The translations under genes and the position numbers were made by a program. The notes under the pieces are model-generated. The model did no database searches. It was not told the origin of the DNA and saw only the letters and a list, made by a program, of their open reading frames with translations. Shown one piece after another: positions 1 through 11,700 of a stretch of DNA of 64,000 bases. Positions within the stretch are counted from its first letter, which is position 1. Every line of letters starts with the position of its first letter. The DNA is from Pomphorhynchus laevis (Eukaryota > Acanthocephala > Palaeacanthocephala > Echinorhynchida > Pomphorhynchidae): positions 1 to 64,000 of the forward strand of contig WNNJ02000974.1 of the NCBI GenBank assembly GCA_012934845.2, written 5' to 3'.

Positions 1-6
1 TTCTAG

Positions 7-34
7 AAATTTATAACTGTTCTAGCAAATTACA
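7..34 (+). repeat. 28-nt copy of the 5' end region of the RLE LINE
   Basis: These 28 bases are identical, in reverse complement, to 49406-49433, the untranslated stretch just before the start codon of the minus-strand RLE LINE. The match includes most of the 11-bp repeat that flanks that element. It is either the start of another copy or a recurring target sequence. Nothing further into the window continues the match. Confidence 0.5.
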
Positions 35-180
35 ATTGACAAAGGCTTAATCGCAGAAACGTCTTAAATAAATCATTAATTTTCGCAACTGCTTGTATTA
101 TTCGGGTTGATTAATTGAATTGAACTATATGGCTGACATCCCATTAGAGGATCCCCGAATGTGGTCAAACAATTATCTTA

Positions 181-236
<56 letters not shown>
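181..236. repeat. (TA)n microsatellite
   Basis: Simple TA dinucleotide run of about 56 bases. Confidence 0.97.
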
Positions 237-238
<2 letters not shown>

Positions 239-239
239 A

Positions 240-1120
240 ATATTATTATCAAATCGAACTCGAGAGCCCATTGAGGCTGCTTTCAAATAAATCGTTAAAC
301 AAATCAAATCAAGAATCGAGCGACAGCAGCGATTTTACTTTTAAACACAATACAAGGGCTAAGCTTTCGGCGTAAAAGCCTTCTTCAGAGTCTGAAAATA
401 AAACAATACTTGTCAAATAATGGGAAATACAATTTCAATCAATGTAGGGTGAAAATACAATGTGAATACATAATAAAAAAATAGTAAAGCGAAATGTATT
501 GCTGGGGCACTTAGGTATATGACAATCATGATTAGCATTTAATCGTGTATCGCTCATTAATTGGCGATCCAATACTTCTCTCTTGTTTTTCTTTGCCAAT
601 CATTTTTGAAATCAGATTCAACAATTGTTATCGACATTCGGTGTTGCGGGTTATCGATGCAGTGTTGTGCTGCGCTATATCTATCGCTCCGCTTTGCGCT
701 TATGTCACATCTTATATTCATTCGAATATTTAAGGCGTTCGATGTCTCTCCCACGTAACAGCATGGGCAGTTTGAGCACATGCATACGTACACCGAGTTC
801 TTTGTTTTGCATGAAGCTTTGCATCGGGTATTGTACGTTAGTCCCGTTACCGGACTGCTAAACATTCTTCAGACTGCAACATCTTCACAGCACTTACAGC
901 GCTTATCCTCACATCTGTGCATTCCTTCCGATATTTTCAGCTTGTTTGTGAACAGTAAGCGCCGTAGGGATTTACCACTTTTGTAGGCGACTTTAATCTT
1001 GACACCTGTTCCGCATATGGAATTACATGCGTTTAAGGCAGTCTTTAGATCCCGCTCAAGAGACAGTAGGGCTGGGTGAGTGTCAACTACTATATAGGGG
1101 ACTACTACTATATATGTCAA
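240..1120 (-). mobile_element. Penelope-like element, GIY-YIG 3' end (relic)
   Basis: On the minus strand 1120-869 and 865-557 lie in the same frame and read like the C-terminal end of a Penelope-like element. A SGKSLRRLLFTNKLK stretch is followed by a Cys-rich linker (CEDKRCKCC), then a GIY-YIG-type nuclease region (SVYVCMCSNCPCCYVGETSN, later SAAQHCIDN and KTREKYWI). The pattern of a zinc-like linker before GIY-YIG is known from endonuclease-bearing PLEs, which use RT plus GIY-YIG nuclease. The frame is interrupted, so the copy is dead. Downstream (about 390-345, minus strand) is a CTGAAGA hairpin GCCGAAA motif, likely the 3' untranslated end. The RT part is missing, so the copy is 5' truncated. 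Confidence 0.75.
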
Positions 1121-2240
1121 CTACTATATATTTCCATATGATTAATAAATCCATTTCACGTTAAGCTAAATTTCGGTTCTACTTCCGGTTCATTTGTATA
1201 TATATTCAATATTCATTTATATATACAATTTAGGTGAATTTGTACACCACTCTCGTAGATCCTCCATTAAGGATACGGCAATATAGTTTTTAATAAGATA
1301 AAATAACGCAGGAAAATATGCCAAAATGTTTTAGACATCTCGCCTGTTACGGGCAAAACATCTTAAAAATTTTGGTCTGTTTTCCTTTGTTATTTTATGC
1401 TCCATGCTCTAGTGAAGGAGATTGGGTTTGTATTATTTTAAATTTGAAGTTTCAATAAAAATTCCTAAAGTTGTAAAATCGTATCAATAAAGCTTGATTT
1501 ATGAAGCTTAAGTTTATTAATTTATTCGGTTTCTTTAATGCATTTAGCGATTATTTCAATAATTTAACAGTGAATTGCTTTGTACAGAATATGCATGAAG
1601 TTTCGTCTTTTATTTATGTTCAAATTAATTTTAATTTTGGTTTTGATTATAATCAAAGATAAAATGTGTTTATCTGACAGTTTTTAATGTGACGAATTTT
1701 GATATACACGGACTGTGGTTGAAAATTTTTCTCTGATTAAAATACTGCATTAACGTGCGCACTTATCTGATGACGTTCTCTACAGCCCGCAAAGTATTTA
1801 CCACAGAGTACTGCCCTCTTCAAACACAAACTATATCAACATTATTATCAATCATTATATTTGTAAGAAACCTTTTTAAGTAAGAAAATGAAAGTGGAAA
1901 CTTTCTATGAATCAAAATAAGTAAGCTTATTTAAAAAACTTAAATAATATAAGTAAATATATATTTAATACAGGTAAGTATATCAAATTTTTTATATATT
2001 TAGTAATATAAGTAAACATATTTTGTTATTCGAGAAGAAACGTTAAATAAAGCTTAGTTTTTCGTAGTTTTAAATTTCTAGTAAAATAATCCCCAAAGTG
2101 TACTTTCTCGATTACAATTCTACAAGGTTAATCGAAATCTAGTCGGATAAACTTAAATATAAAACACTAAATATGCAATAAAATAGTAGATTCGATTGTA
2201 GATTAAATGAAATTAGTAAGATCCTCACTTAATTTAATAA
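1121..2240. other. AT-rich non-coding stretch
   Basis: No convincing exon, RNA gene or element was seen. Short TATATA runs near 1085-1130 flank the PLE relic. If the STAG gene begins upstream, this is intron. Confidence 0.5.
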
Positions 2241-2590
2241 TGAACCTTCACACATTTACATTGGTTCTGTCCATAATTATCGTCATTTCATAAATTTAAA
2301 TATAAAACTTAATATGCCGTAAAGTAGTAGATTCGATTGCAGATTAAATTAAATCATTAAGAGTTGAACCGAATTTGATTAATAACCTGTACACATCTGC
2401 ATTGCTCCTGTCAATAATTATAGTCATTCATACTTAATAATCTATTTAATCTTAAAGGAGTTTGTCTTTTCAGCTATTAAACGGAATTTAATTAAGAACC
2501 CCCACACATTTGCATTGCTCCTGTCAATAATTATAGTTATTCATACTTAATCATTTATTTTATCTTAAATGAGCTTATCGTTTTAGCCAT
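2240..2590 (+). repeat. Three degenerate tandem copies before a STAG exon
   Basis: A unit of roughly 110-140 bp recurs with copies starting near 2243, 2386 and 2504. Each contains CACAT(T/C)T(A/G)CATT and CTGTC(A/C)ATAATTAT. The second and third copies both end in a splice-acceptor-like tract (gtcttttcag at 2464-2473 and tatcgttttag ending at 2586). The third acceptor is the one used by the STAG exon at 2587. Confidence 0.6.
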
Positions 2591-2748
2591 GAAACTACAA
2601 AGTGCATTATTTCAAATAGAAATTTCAATTAACAAGATCATCAGTGATATGGATGTTAAGCACCGCAGGAATAGTGGATCGACAAGTAGTTTCGATCAAC
2701 CAGTCTGTCACACAAGTGTAAACGAGGTTGGAATTGCGTTACTTCCAA
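2587..2748 (+). CDS. STAG: STAG exon a (AMKL segment)
   Basis: The acceptor tatcgttttag is followed by CC ATG AAA CTA, so a split Ala codon gives AMKLQSALFQIEISINK, matching the vertebrate AMKLMTALVNVALNLSI helix of the STAG domain. It continues with a basic, Ser-rich stretch (DVKHRRNSGSTSS). The donor is not settled: gttgga at 2727, gtaccg at 2749 or gttacg further on are possible. The next conserved exon was not found. Confidence 0.65.
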
Positions 2749-5700
2749 GTACCGATAAAAATTTATTGGTTACGTTGTTTAAAATTCAAATTAATTTTTA
2801 TAATATGATTCGAATTTCCGATTTTAATTTATGACATAACTTTGACTTGTCTTTAACTGATGGAGTAATATTGAGAATTTACAGGTTTCTTTTAATTTCT
2901 AGACAAAAACAAACTAATCGACACCAACTGTTGTTTGCCGGATTTATATAAGCAATAAGTATTTAAATTGAAAATACATTGATCGGTATTAATTAATCAT
3001 CATGGCGATATAGCAGCGATATCATTAGCAGAAAATTAACTTGTCCTTTAATATTTTCGATATATAATTCCACACACAGCAAAATAAGTATTTATACATT
3101 GATATTTAAATTAATTGAAATGTTTTTAGATTTCTAAATTTATTGTCAGATTCGATATATAACCTTAGTGTTAAACTATCATTAACGCCTCTGAATACGA
3201 ACATATTAAACGATATCGAACATAGTGGCTAATTGATATTGCAAATTATTAAATCCGTCATTATTTCGGTTATTATTGTATTCTATCGGACCATAACAGT
3301 GTATTCGAGTAAAATGAACACCTTGTACTGTACGTTGTTATAGTATATAATTATAATGAAATCCTGAATTTGTTATCTGTTAGATTAGAAATGATCGGCT
3401 GTATAGATATTTTTGAATAAAAACTACTTTCTTCGTAATAATTAAATTACGTAGTTGATTCGAAGTGAATTAAATTGACTACTTTTTTAAATAATAATTA
3501 AATTAGTATTTCATTAACTAAAGTTAAATTCACTAATAATAATGACTTTTTAATCTTTGTTAGCTGCTAATCACTTCGTTAATAAGTCAAGAAATCTGAG
3601 TAATTTTGAAAAAATAAAAATAGCGCGCCATACTCTATTTTTTGATTCAATAAAATAGATTAAATTACTTGTTTAACTTAATTTAATTTATTTTTTGCAT
3701 AAGAAACTGCTTTCTTCGTTGCATTAAATTTACAGATTTAAGATCTGCTCTATTAATATTAATAGTCTATATTTAAGACCTGTTATTCTGCTAAACTTAC
3801 TTGACGGTATTTTTAGTTAACTAATTCGAAACGACTTATAAACAAATATGAACGAAACTTGTTGACGAACGTGTTCGATGATCGAGCAAGGTATGTGTAA
3901 TGTTAAATTAGCTGACGGCGTATAAATGGCGCAGAGTTGATCTTATTATTTTATATTTAGCAATCATAATTTATTGATTTGATATAATAATGAGATTAAG
4001 ATTCTTACGATTTTCTAGATTCTTGAGGTTTTTTTATAAGATTCTTAACAAGAAGTTTACAACAATACTTCACTGAGAACTTATCCTTATTTTAGATGTA
4101 TTATATAATTTACTAAAATAATTTGGGCACTTTAATGAAGTTGGTAGCTTAGCTAATATAAAACATTAACATAAATTCTATACTGTTTTAAGATTCCTAA
4201 CTTTTAATTTTTAGATTTTTAATGCGATATGTAATCATATATACATTGACCAACCATGGCAATAAATATATTGATTTCTTATACAGATTCTATAATTGTG
4301 ATCGCTAGATTAAAAAAATAAATGTTGGAAATACTTATTCATACAATCAGTCTTTCTTCAACGATTTTTGCTGATTACAGTGGGTAGGGACTCATTGGTA
4401 GATTATAAGCCCTTGGCTATAGCGACTACTTTCTACATAAATAGGGGCCTAGTCAAAAATTAAAAATAGTTTCATTGTTCAGTATTAATTTTATTTCAAT
4501 TAAGAATTGTGGCTGATATCTTACAATTAAAAATTCCCACTTCATTATTTGTTATTAATTACATCTATCTTCGTATTTTGAACATCTTCATCCATTTGTG
4601 TTGAAATAAGGAGTCACATATAATTATAATATCGTGATTTATAGTTAGCGAATCTTTAAATTCTTATTAATTTCTGATTATTTTATATAGACTGTATTTA
4701 TACAAATTTCCTGGTTGTAAAAAAGTTAATACCTTAATTTAATCATGCATTTTTCCGTAGATGGTAGTGTTAAACACAGAAAATCGGGATAAATTATTAT
4801 TTTTGTTCTCTCGGTTTCAGAAATATCGATAAATAAAATTCAGCAAAATTCGATGTATTATTTTTTAAACTTTAACTTTTCTCTGTTCTTCAATATTTTG
4901 TTTTTTTTTGTTTCTTAAAGAGTTATCCACACGTAATACCTTAAAAACACTAATGTGAATAAATAATAATTAGTAGGACTCACTTTTTAATTTAGCTTTT
5001 TAATTTTAAAAAGCTTAATTGTAGGTATTAGCTAAAAAGCTAAATTATAAAAGCTAAATTAGCTATTATTAAAAAGCTAAATTCAAAGCTAAAGAATGAT
5101 CTTCTTTCGCTTTGATAAATTTGAATAGAAAATAAAAATTACTTTCATTTAATTACAATAATTTTATGTAAATTCGTTTTATTTTAAGTAGTTGATAAGT
5201 TTGCTAACCTCCATGTTGTTTCGGGTTACATAATTTTTTAAAAACGTGTTGTTTTAATGATTTGTGAGACTATTATCGACTCTGCTTGGATTCACGCTAA
5301 AAATTTTGTTTGGATTTATGTTCACTTTAAAATTTCAATTAATGCAAAGCAACATTTTTAAGATTCTTAACAAGAAGTTTACAACAATACTTCACTGTAA
5401 ACTTATCCTTATTTTAGATGTATTATATAATTTACTTAAATGATTTGGGCACTTTAATGAAGTCGAAAGCTTAGCTAATATTAAACATTAACATGAATTC
5501 TGTAATGTATTTATATAAGATTCCTAACTTTTAATTTTTAGATTTTTTTAATGCGATATGTAATTATATATACATTGATTAACCATGGCAATAAATATAT
5601 ACATTATTATTGGCACTCAATGCCCACTATATTCGTATAATATTTTTAGGGATGTAGTCGGGAACATTCGACAGCTGTGCTTAGAAGAGCTTGGTCACTG

Positions 5701-8700
5701 GTTTACCATTAATCTTGATAAGTTTTCAAAAAAGAAGTTTTTTATTTACCTTGGTGATTTTCTATACGATAAGGTTTGTAACTTTTAGCTTTCCGATTTT
5801 AAGAAAATTTAAATTTTAACTTTACTTCTTATTGTAGTTAGCACAGTCAATTCCAATCATCTTTCATCTTATGACTTTAAAGATCTTTTATATCTTCACT
5901 CACACTCTTCTTCAAACATATCATTATAAAGCCTTATTATCAGGGTTCTCATCAATGTATTTGTAGATTTTGAAATGCAAATTTACTGTCTTGCTTCGGA
6001 TTTCTCTAGATTCTTTCAAAAGGTTTGTCAATTCTTCCACGAGGGGATAGAGGCACAAATGAACGATTATTGTGAAACGTGTTTCTAGCATCACAGTACA
6101 ATATTTGCAAACTTTATAGATTTCAGTTGACATCAATTGATATCAATTGTAGATATTGCGAAATTATAACACAATCACATCATTTTCTAGCAAAATAATG
6201 ATTGACTAAGACAAATTAAGGTTAGTCGGGTCGCTAACTTTCTGATCTCAAAGAGATTAATAGAAAATTGAAAAGGCCTAATCTGTCCTGGTGTTGCAAA
6301 TATACTTTCTTATTTATTTTTTCTATCATTGAGCCTGATGCTTCATTGATCTTTCAGCCAGTATTATATCACTGGATAATCCATTTTGTTTTTAAATATT
6401 TGTTTTGGTAACGCCTTTCGGAAATTCTTATGTCGGTAGTTCTATCCACACAAAAGGAAATCATGAGTATGAATTAATCCACGTATTTTTTACATATATT
6501 CACAAACTTATAAATCATGCATACTATAAATTAATGTTATTTGATGCTTATTATACGATAAATGTTTGTTGAATGCTTATTTATAAACATGTTTAAACTA
6601 TCTATTTAATTTTTTATGAACGTTAGCGTTGTAATTTAGATTAAATAATAAAATAATTAGAGTAAATAACTTAGTCTACTTATTTTATACTTTATACATT
6701 TAAAAATAAAGATAAATAATAAATAATTACATAAGATTTTATACAATTTATATTTATATCAAATTAAAATTTAAAATTGAAATTTAAAATAAAAGTCAAT
6801 TGTTATGAATTGAATAATAAATAACAGGCAATGTATGAGAATAAGGATTGGAGTTATATAGAGGAACTGCTTTGCTATCATGTTTCGGCTCTTATTCCTA
6901 GATTCAACATATCAGCGAAGCCTAATACGCGCTAATGACCTATTTCTTCTGATAAAATTTGATTATGTAGTGTATCTTATTCTAATACAAAGCATATTGT
7001 TTAATATTTATCTATAAAACATTTTCACTTAATAGTTTTAAAAAATTATAATATGTTGTTTTTTGATATTGTAAAATTATAAGAAAAAATTCATTTAATT
7101 TGATTGAAAATAAGCAAAAATAATGTCGTATCAAGAATACATAGTTTCAATATTTCTGGCAGGTATCATATTACCGGAAAAACAAAGTTCACAGGTCAAT
7201 AATAACTTGTCCGTAGAACAAATCAGATAACTAAGTCTACGTATTTTATACAATATATTATAGATAAAAATAGAGATAAATTATAAATAATTATATAAGA
7301 GTTTTTACAATTTATAGTTAAATCAAATTTAAATTAGATTTTAATATAAATTGATTTTGCGTAGCTCACTCAGCTTGCCAAAGATTGACTTCCATATTCG
7401 ATGCACACCCTGCTACGGAAGTTAAATGCCTCAACTTTTTGACACTGAAGTTTTAATACTATTGAGTGAAATACTCAATGTGTTACTACCAAACGAAGTC
7501 TGGAGGCAAGCGACCTTACCGATCCGTCTTGAAGGTCTCGATGTTTACCAGACATTAGAGGCTGCCATTCATGCGTTCGGTTGATCCATCAACAACATAA
7601 TGGGACTGAAGAAGATACTGCTACAGAATTGTCCGCCGTTAACCCTTCGCCCTTTAACCCTCGGAATCCGACTTCGAAAATACCACAAATCAACGGAATG
7701 CGTAATTTCTGACGACCATTCATTCCATTGGATTAAATTTATCGAAAACGGGGGATTGCCGAACACTAAGAAGCGTACCAACGAAGACTTGTCGATGAAG
7801 CCTGGACAACTGAATCTCGAGCCCGACTCATCGCAGTAGCATGAAAGTGGTCCGGGGCTTTTATTGAAGCACTCTTGATCACATCCGTCGGCGCACGACT
7901 CTTTGACCGATATATTTATATCGCCGTCGCCTTAAGGCTCGGTGTTCAATGCTTTCAGCTGCATCGGTGTATTTGCGGAATGTCAGTTTAGCGACACAGT
8001 GCTAATACCGAAACACTAGACGCGATCAGCCCCAGCCCTCTTACTTTTGTGAGACAACTTGGTTTAAGGTTGGGGCGGACAACCGGAGATAGACGCGCAT
8101 TTAGCTGACTCATGCAACAAATCAGCGCAGCCGTGCAACGAGGTAATGCGGCATCTTTTTTGGAGTCTGCCGGCGATCCCTCCCTAGGCAACTATCTTCT
8201 TTGACGATTTCTATATTTATACTTTTATAAATTGAGTTTAATAAAATTCTAAATTAAAATATTTAAATTTAAAATAACAATTCAAATAAAAATCCATTTT
8301 TATGAATTGACTTATAGATAATAGACGTTATATTAGAAAAATATTAGAGATCATCACGAGGAACTGCTATGTTATCAGGATTCGGCCTCGATTCCTCGAC
8401 CCAGCGTAGCAGCAGGGCTAAATAACCTTATTTCTATGCATACAGCATGTATATATTGCATGCATATTTTATCATTTGTGATATGGTATGCTGTAATATT
8501 ATATTATATAGTCTCATAATTAATTAAAAATTTCCTTCAATCATGGCTATTATTAAATATACGATTTCACCAAATTTTATTATTTAGTCCAATGACAATA
8601 TATTACAGTGCTTAAAGGTCTTATCTTCATTTTTGAAAAGCAACTATTCTAATGTAGTTCTTTCGGTTATGTCCATTTGCAAGGTAATTTTAATTTGTTT

Positions 8701-11700
8701 TGGTTTATAATTAGTCTCGTTTTTGATTGTATACAGATTCGAGTGCAGCAACTGATATGTCACAAGGACGCAGCAATTGCATCGGACATTATCAACATCT
8801 GTTCAGAAATGCTAAGGTCAAATTACAACAAAAGTTTTTGTTTTATCATTTTTAATTTATTCCACAACAGACGCGGCAAAAATGTGGTCGAAGAATCAAA
8901 GTTTATTCATTACTCACTTTTTGCAATGGACTCTAAACGAGCGTACGCTGCTGGACAATTCTTTATTATTGAATTACTCCAACGAGCAGAACTACTTAAC
9001 ATGAATTCTAATGATTGCAACTATCTTAAGCTATGCGCTACACAATTTTGCCAACTCGGGGTAATTATTGCTGTTTATTTGGTAATTAGAATTTTATTCA
9101 TTACCGAAGTACTAAAATGCAGATATTTATATTTTAAGATCTTTTTAAATTTTAATGTTTCGAATAAATTATTAAAGTTTTTCATCAGTGTCCATGATAT
9201 ATTTGATTTGAATATTGTTCAATACCGTTTAACTTAACAATGTTTTATTTTATAGTTTAAATGATTAAATATTACAATTTAATCATTTATATTTGCAATT
9301 TACAATTTTTTTATTTATCACAATTTGTTTTTGTTTTATCCTATGGGAGAAATAATTTTTCTTATAATTATTGCTAAAGCCAATCTTAAATAAACGGCTT
9401 AAAGAAATTAATTCGTAGTATGTTTAAAATGATGCTTATTCGTTCAGACGTCTCATTCTTGAATCATTACACATAGAGTATTTCAAAAATCGAATGGAAA
9501 GAAATTTAATTTTTTTTATTAGTAACTAAATTTCTTCTATAGCTGAGATAGTATGTGAATTACACATCTTACTGTGTATCAAAGAAAACTAAATACATTC
9601 CACCGAGTTTACTGAAACTTTGTAAATAAAAATTTTGGTTCATTTGTTTTATATCATAAGTCGGTAATTTTAAAATAGTAACCACACAATCTGACATGAA
9701 TGAGCTGCATATAATATTGAAAGTATACCTAGACTACAACTAGTGTATATTTTAAATTGCCTCGGTTTGTGTAACTAAACAGTAGCTTCTATATATTTAT
9801 ACTTGTTTATCTTGTATACTGATGCTTGTATTATTCGATTTTCATGGGATTGTAAACTTAATTAAAATAATTTAATATAAACTTCGTGATAGCCGAGTTT
9901 ATTGCATAACTTAAGCTACTGTTATCCACCTATCAGCATGCATAAGCCATCACATATATTTTCACACACATATAGCAATCAGCTAGTGATCGATTGTGAT
10001 ATATTAATTGGCGCCCAATATGTCTAATAAAGAAACCTTGGTTTTTATTTTTTATTTCAATATTAGTGACTGATTTCAAATGCTTTGCAATTAATTTTTT
10101 GATAATTTTAATATACAGTATTCACACATTGTTTTGACAGTCTATTTGTTATTATGATTGTAGAACACATATCTTCGTGTGATGTTATAGCGCTTTTAAG
10201 GATACTTGTTGTCATTTTAGTTACTTACTTCATAAGACAAATCAAATCAGTTAGTGTGTTATACCAGTATTAATTTTGATTACCTTGCAATATTTTTTAA
10301 AGTGTGCTTTTATTACTTTAAGTATTGTATTCATATAGACAGAAAGTGGTTTTAATGTACATTTATACGCACTACATATGAACCCAACTTTTATTAGATT
10401 TTAATGTAGTTTTGAATTCAAATATAATATAGGTATAGTTTAATTATCTGATTCAATTGTTATACCCTTTTTATTTACTATTGAACAGTGACTTGTAATA
10501 ATTGTTTCTAAATTTAAATCACTACATTCATATGTTGGGTTTATATTTAAATAATTATAATTAACTTATTTCATCAGTGTATCATAATAAAGCTTTTTAC
10601 ATATGAAGACAAAGTTATTACTAGCTTTATCAATAGTTGTTATTAAATAGTATTTTATTAAATAAGTTGTAAATACATTTAATTCTTATTTTTATCCTTC
10701 TTTTTGTAATTTTAAATACCAATACAATATAGGTATAGTGTTATTTACTGATTCAATTTTGTTACCCTTCTTATCCATTATATAACAATGACTTGTAATA
10801 ATTGTTTCTTAACTTAACTCACTACATTCAAGTGTTGTGTTTATATTTAAATAATTGAATGAATAATTGCATACACGAGCGAGTATCATCATTTGGTCGG
10901 CTTCATAAATTATCCTCGTGTGAATTTTTTAATCCTAGATGCAGCACTGTACACTACAATCAGCGTAGGTGGACCTCATCAGCAGTGAGCCTACGCCTAC
11001 CTTTCGTGTTTCGGTCCTTTAATGTTCTGCTGAAATTTTTCTCTGCTGCCTTTCTGTAAAAACAAACGATGTTTGTTTTTACAGAAAGGCAGCAGAGAAA
11101 AATTTCAGCAGATCATTAAAGGACCGAAACACGAAAGGTAGGCGTAGGCTCACTGCTGATGAGGTCCACCTACGCTGATTGTAGTCTACAGTGCTGCATC
11201 TAGGATTAAAAAAATTCACACGAGGATAATTTATGAAGCCGACCAAATGATGATTTAAATAATTATAATTAACTTATTTCATCAGTATTTCATAATAAAG
11301 CTTCTTTTCATATGAAGACAAAGTTATTTCTAGCTTTATCAATAGTTGTTATTATATTATTATCTTTTAATTTAGGAATTTCTGAAACACGCCTTTATTA
11401 ATTTTTTCCTTTTTATAATTGTTTGTTATTTTAATATTGATGTTTTTTATAAAATTTATAATATTAAAAATTTCGGAAATTTTTTATCCAAAATCTTGCC
11501 GTTCCCCTAGAATTAAAATGATACTTATATTTTCGGCAATGTAATTGACTTCTCAAAAATAGCTTTTACATTAATTGATTGTATTGACGAAAATATATAG
11601 TTTATCTATTATATATTATATATATTATATAATATAATATACAGCTTTCTAATAATCTTAGATGTATTTAAGCTTTCGCTATTAATCAGCTTACCAAAGT

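Larger units (their letters stand above)
2760..5649 (+). other. STAG intron region, AT-rich
   Basis: It holds a duplicated segment (4018-4280 and 5355-5607, listed separately). The missing STAG segment between the AMKL and FRDVVG exons should lie here; a weak candidate follows the acceptor at 4829 (INKIQQNSMYYF), which I could not support. Otherwise no coding signal was seen. Confidence 0.5.

Noticed and set aside
4829-4910. STAG exon containing INKIQQNSMYYF
   Set aside because: The acceptor is good and there is faint similarity to the expected helix, but no donor or phase fit was found.
5585-5649. ATG at 5585 as a STAG start
   Set aside because: The sequence is part of an intronic duplication and lies before a good acceptor; conserved coding begins only at 5650.
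5924-6136. Condensin subunit exon on the minus strand
   Set aside because: Some resemblance to HEAT repeats, but no specific motif and no neighbouring exons.
8677-9237. 186-codon ORF as a single exon
   Set aside because: It reads through a 54-nt intron (8817-8870) and flanking introns; STAG similarity stops and restarts exactly at the splice sites.
10859-11059. 66-codon ORF as a gene
   Set aside because: It lies within one arm of the palindrome and has an equivalent on the other strand; no protein features.
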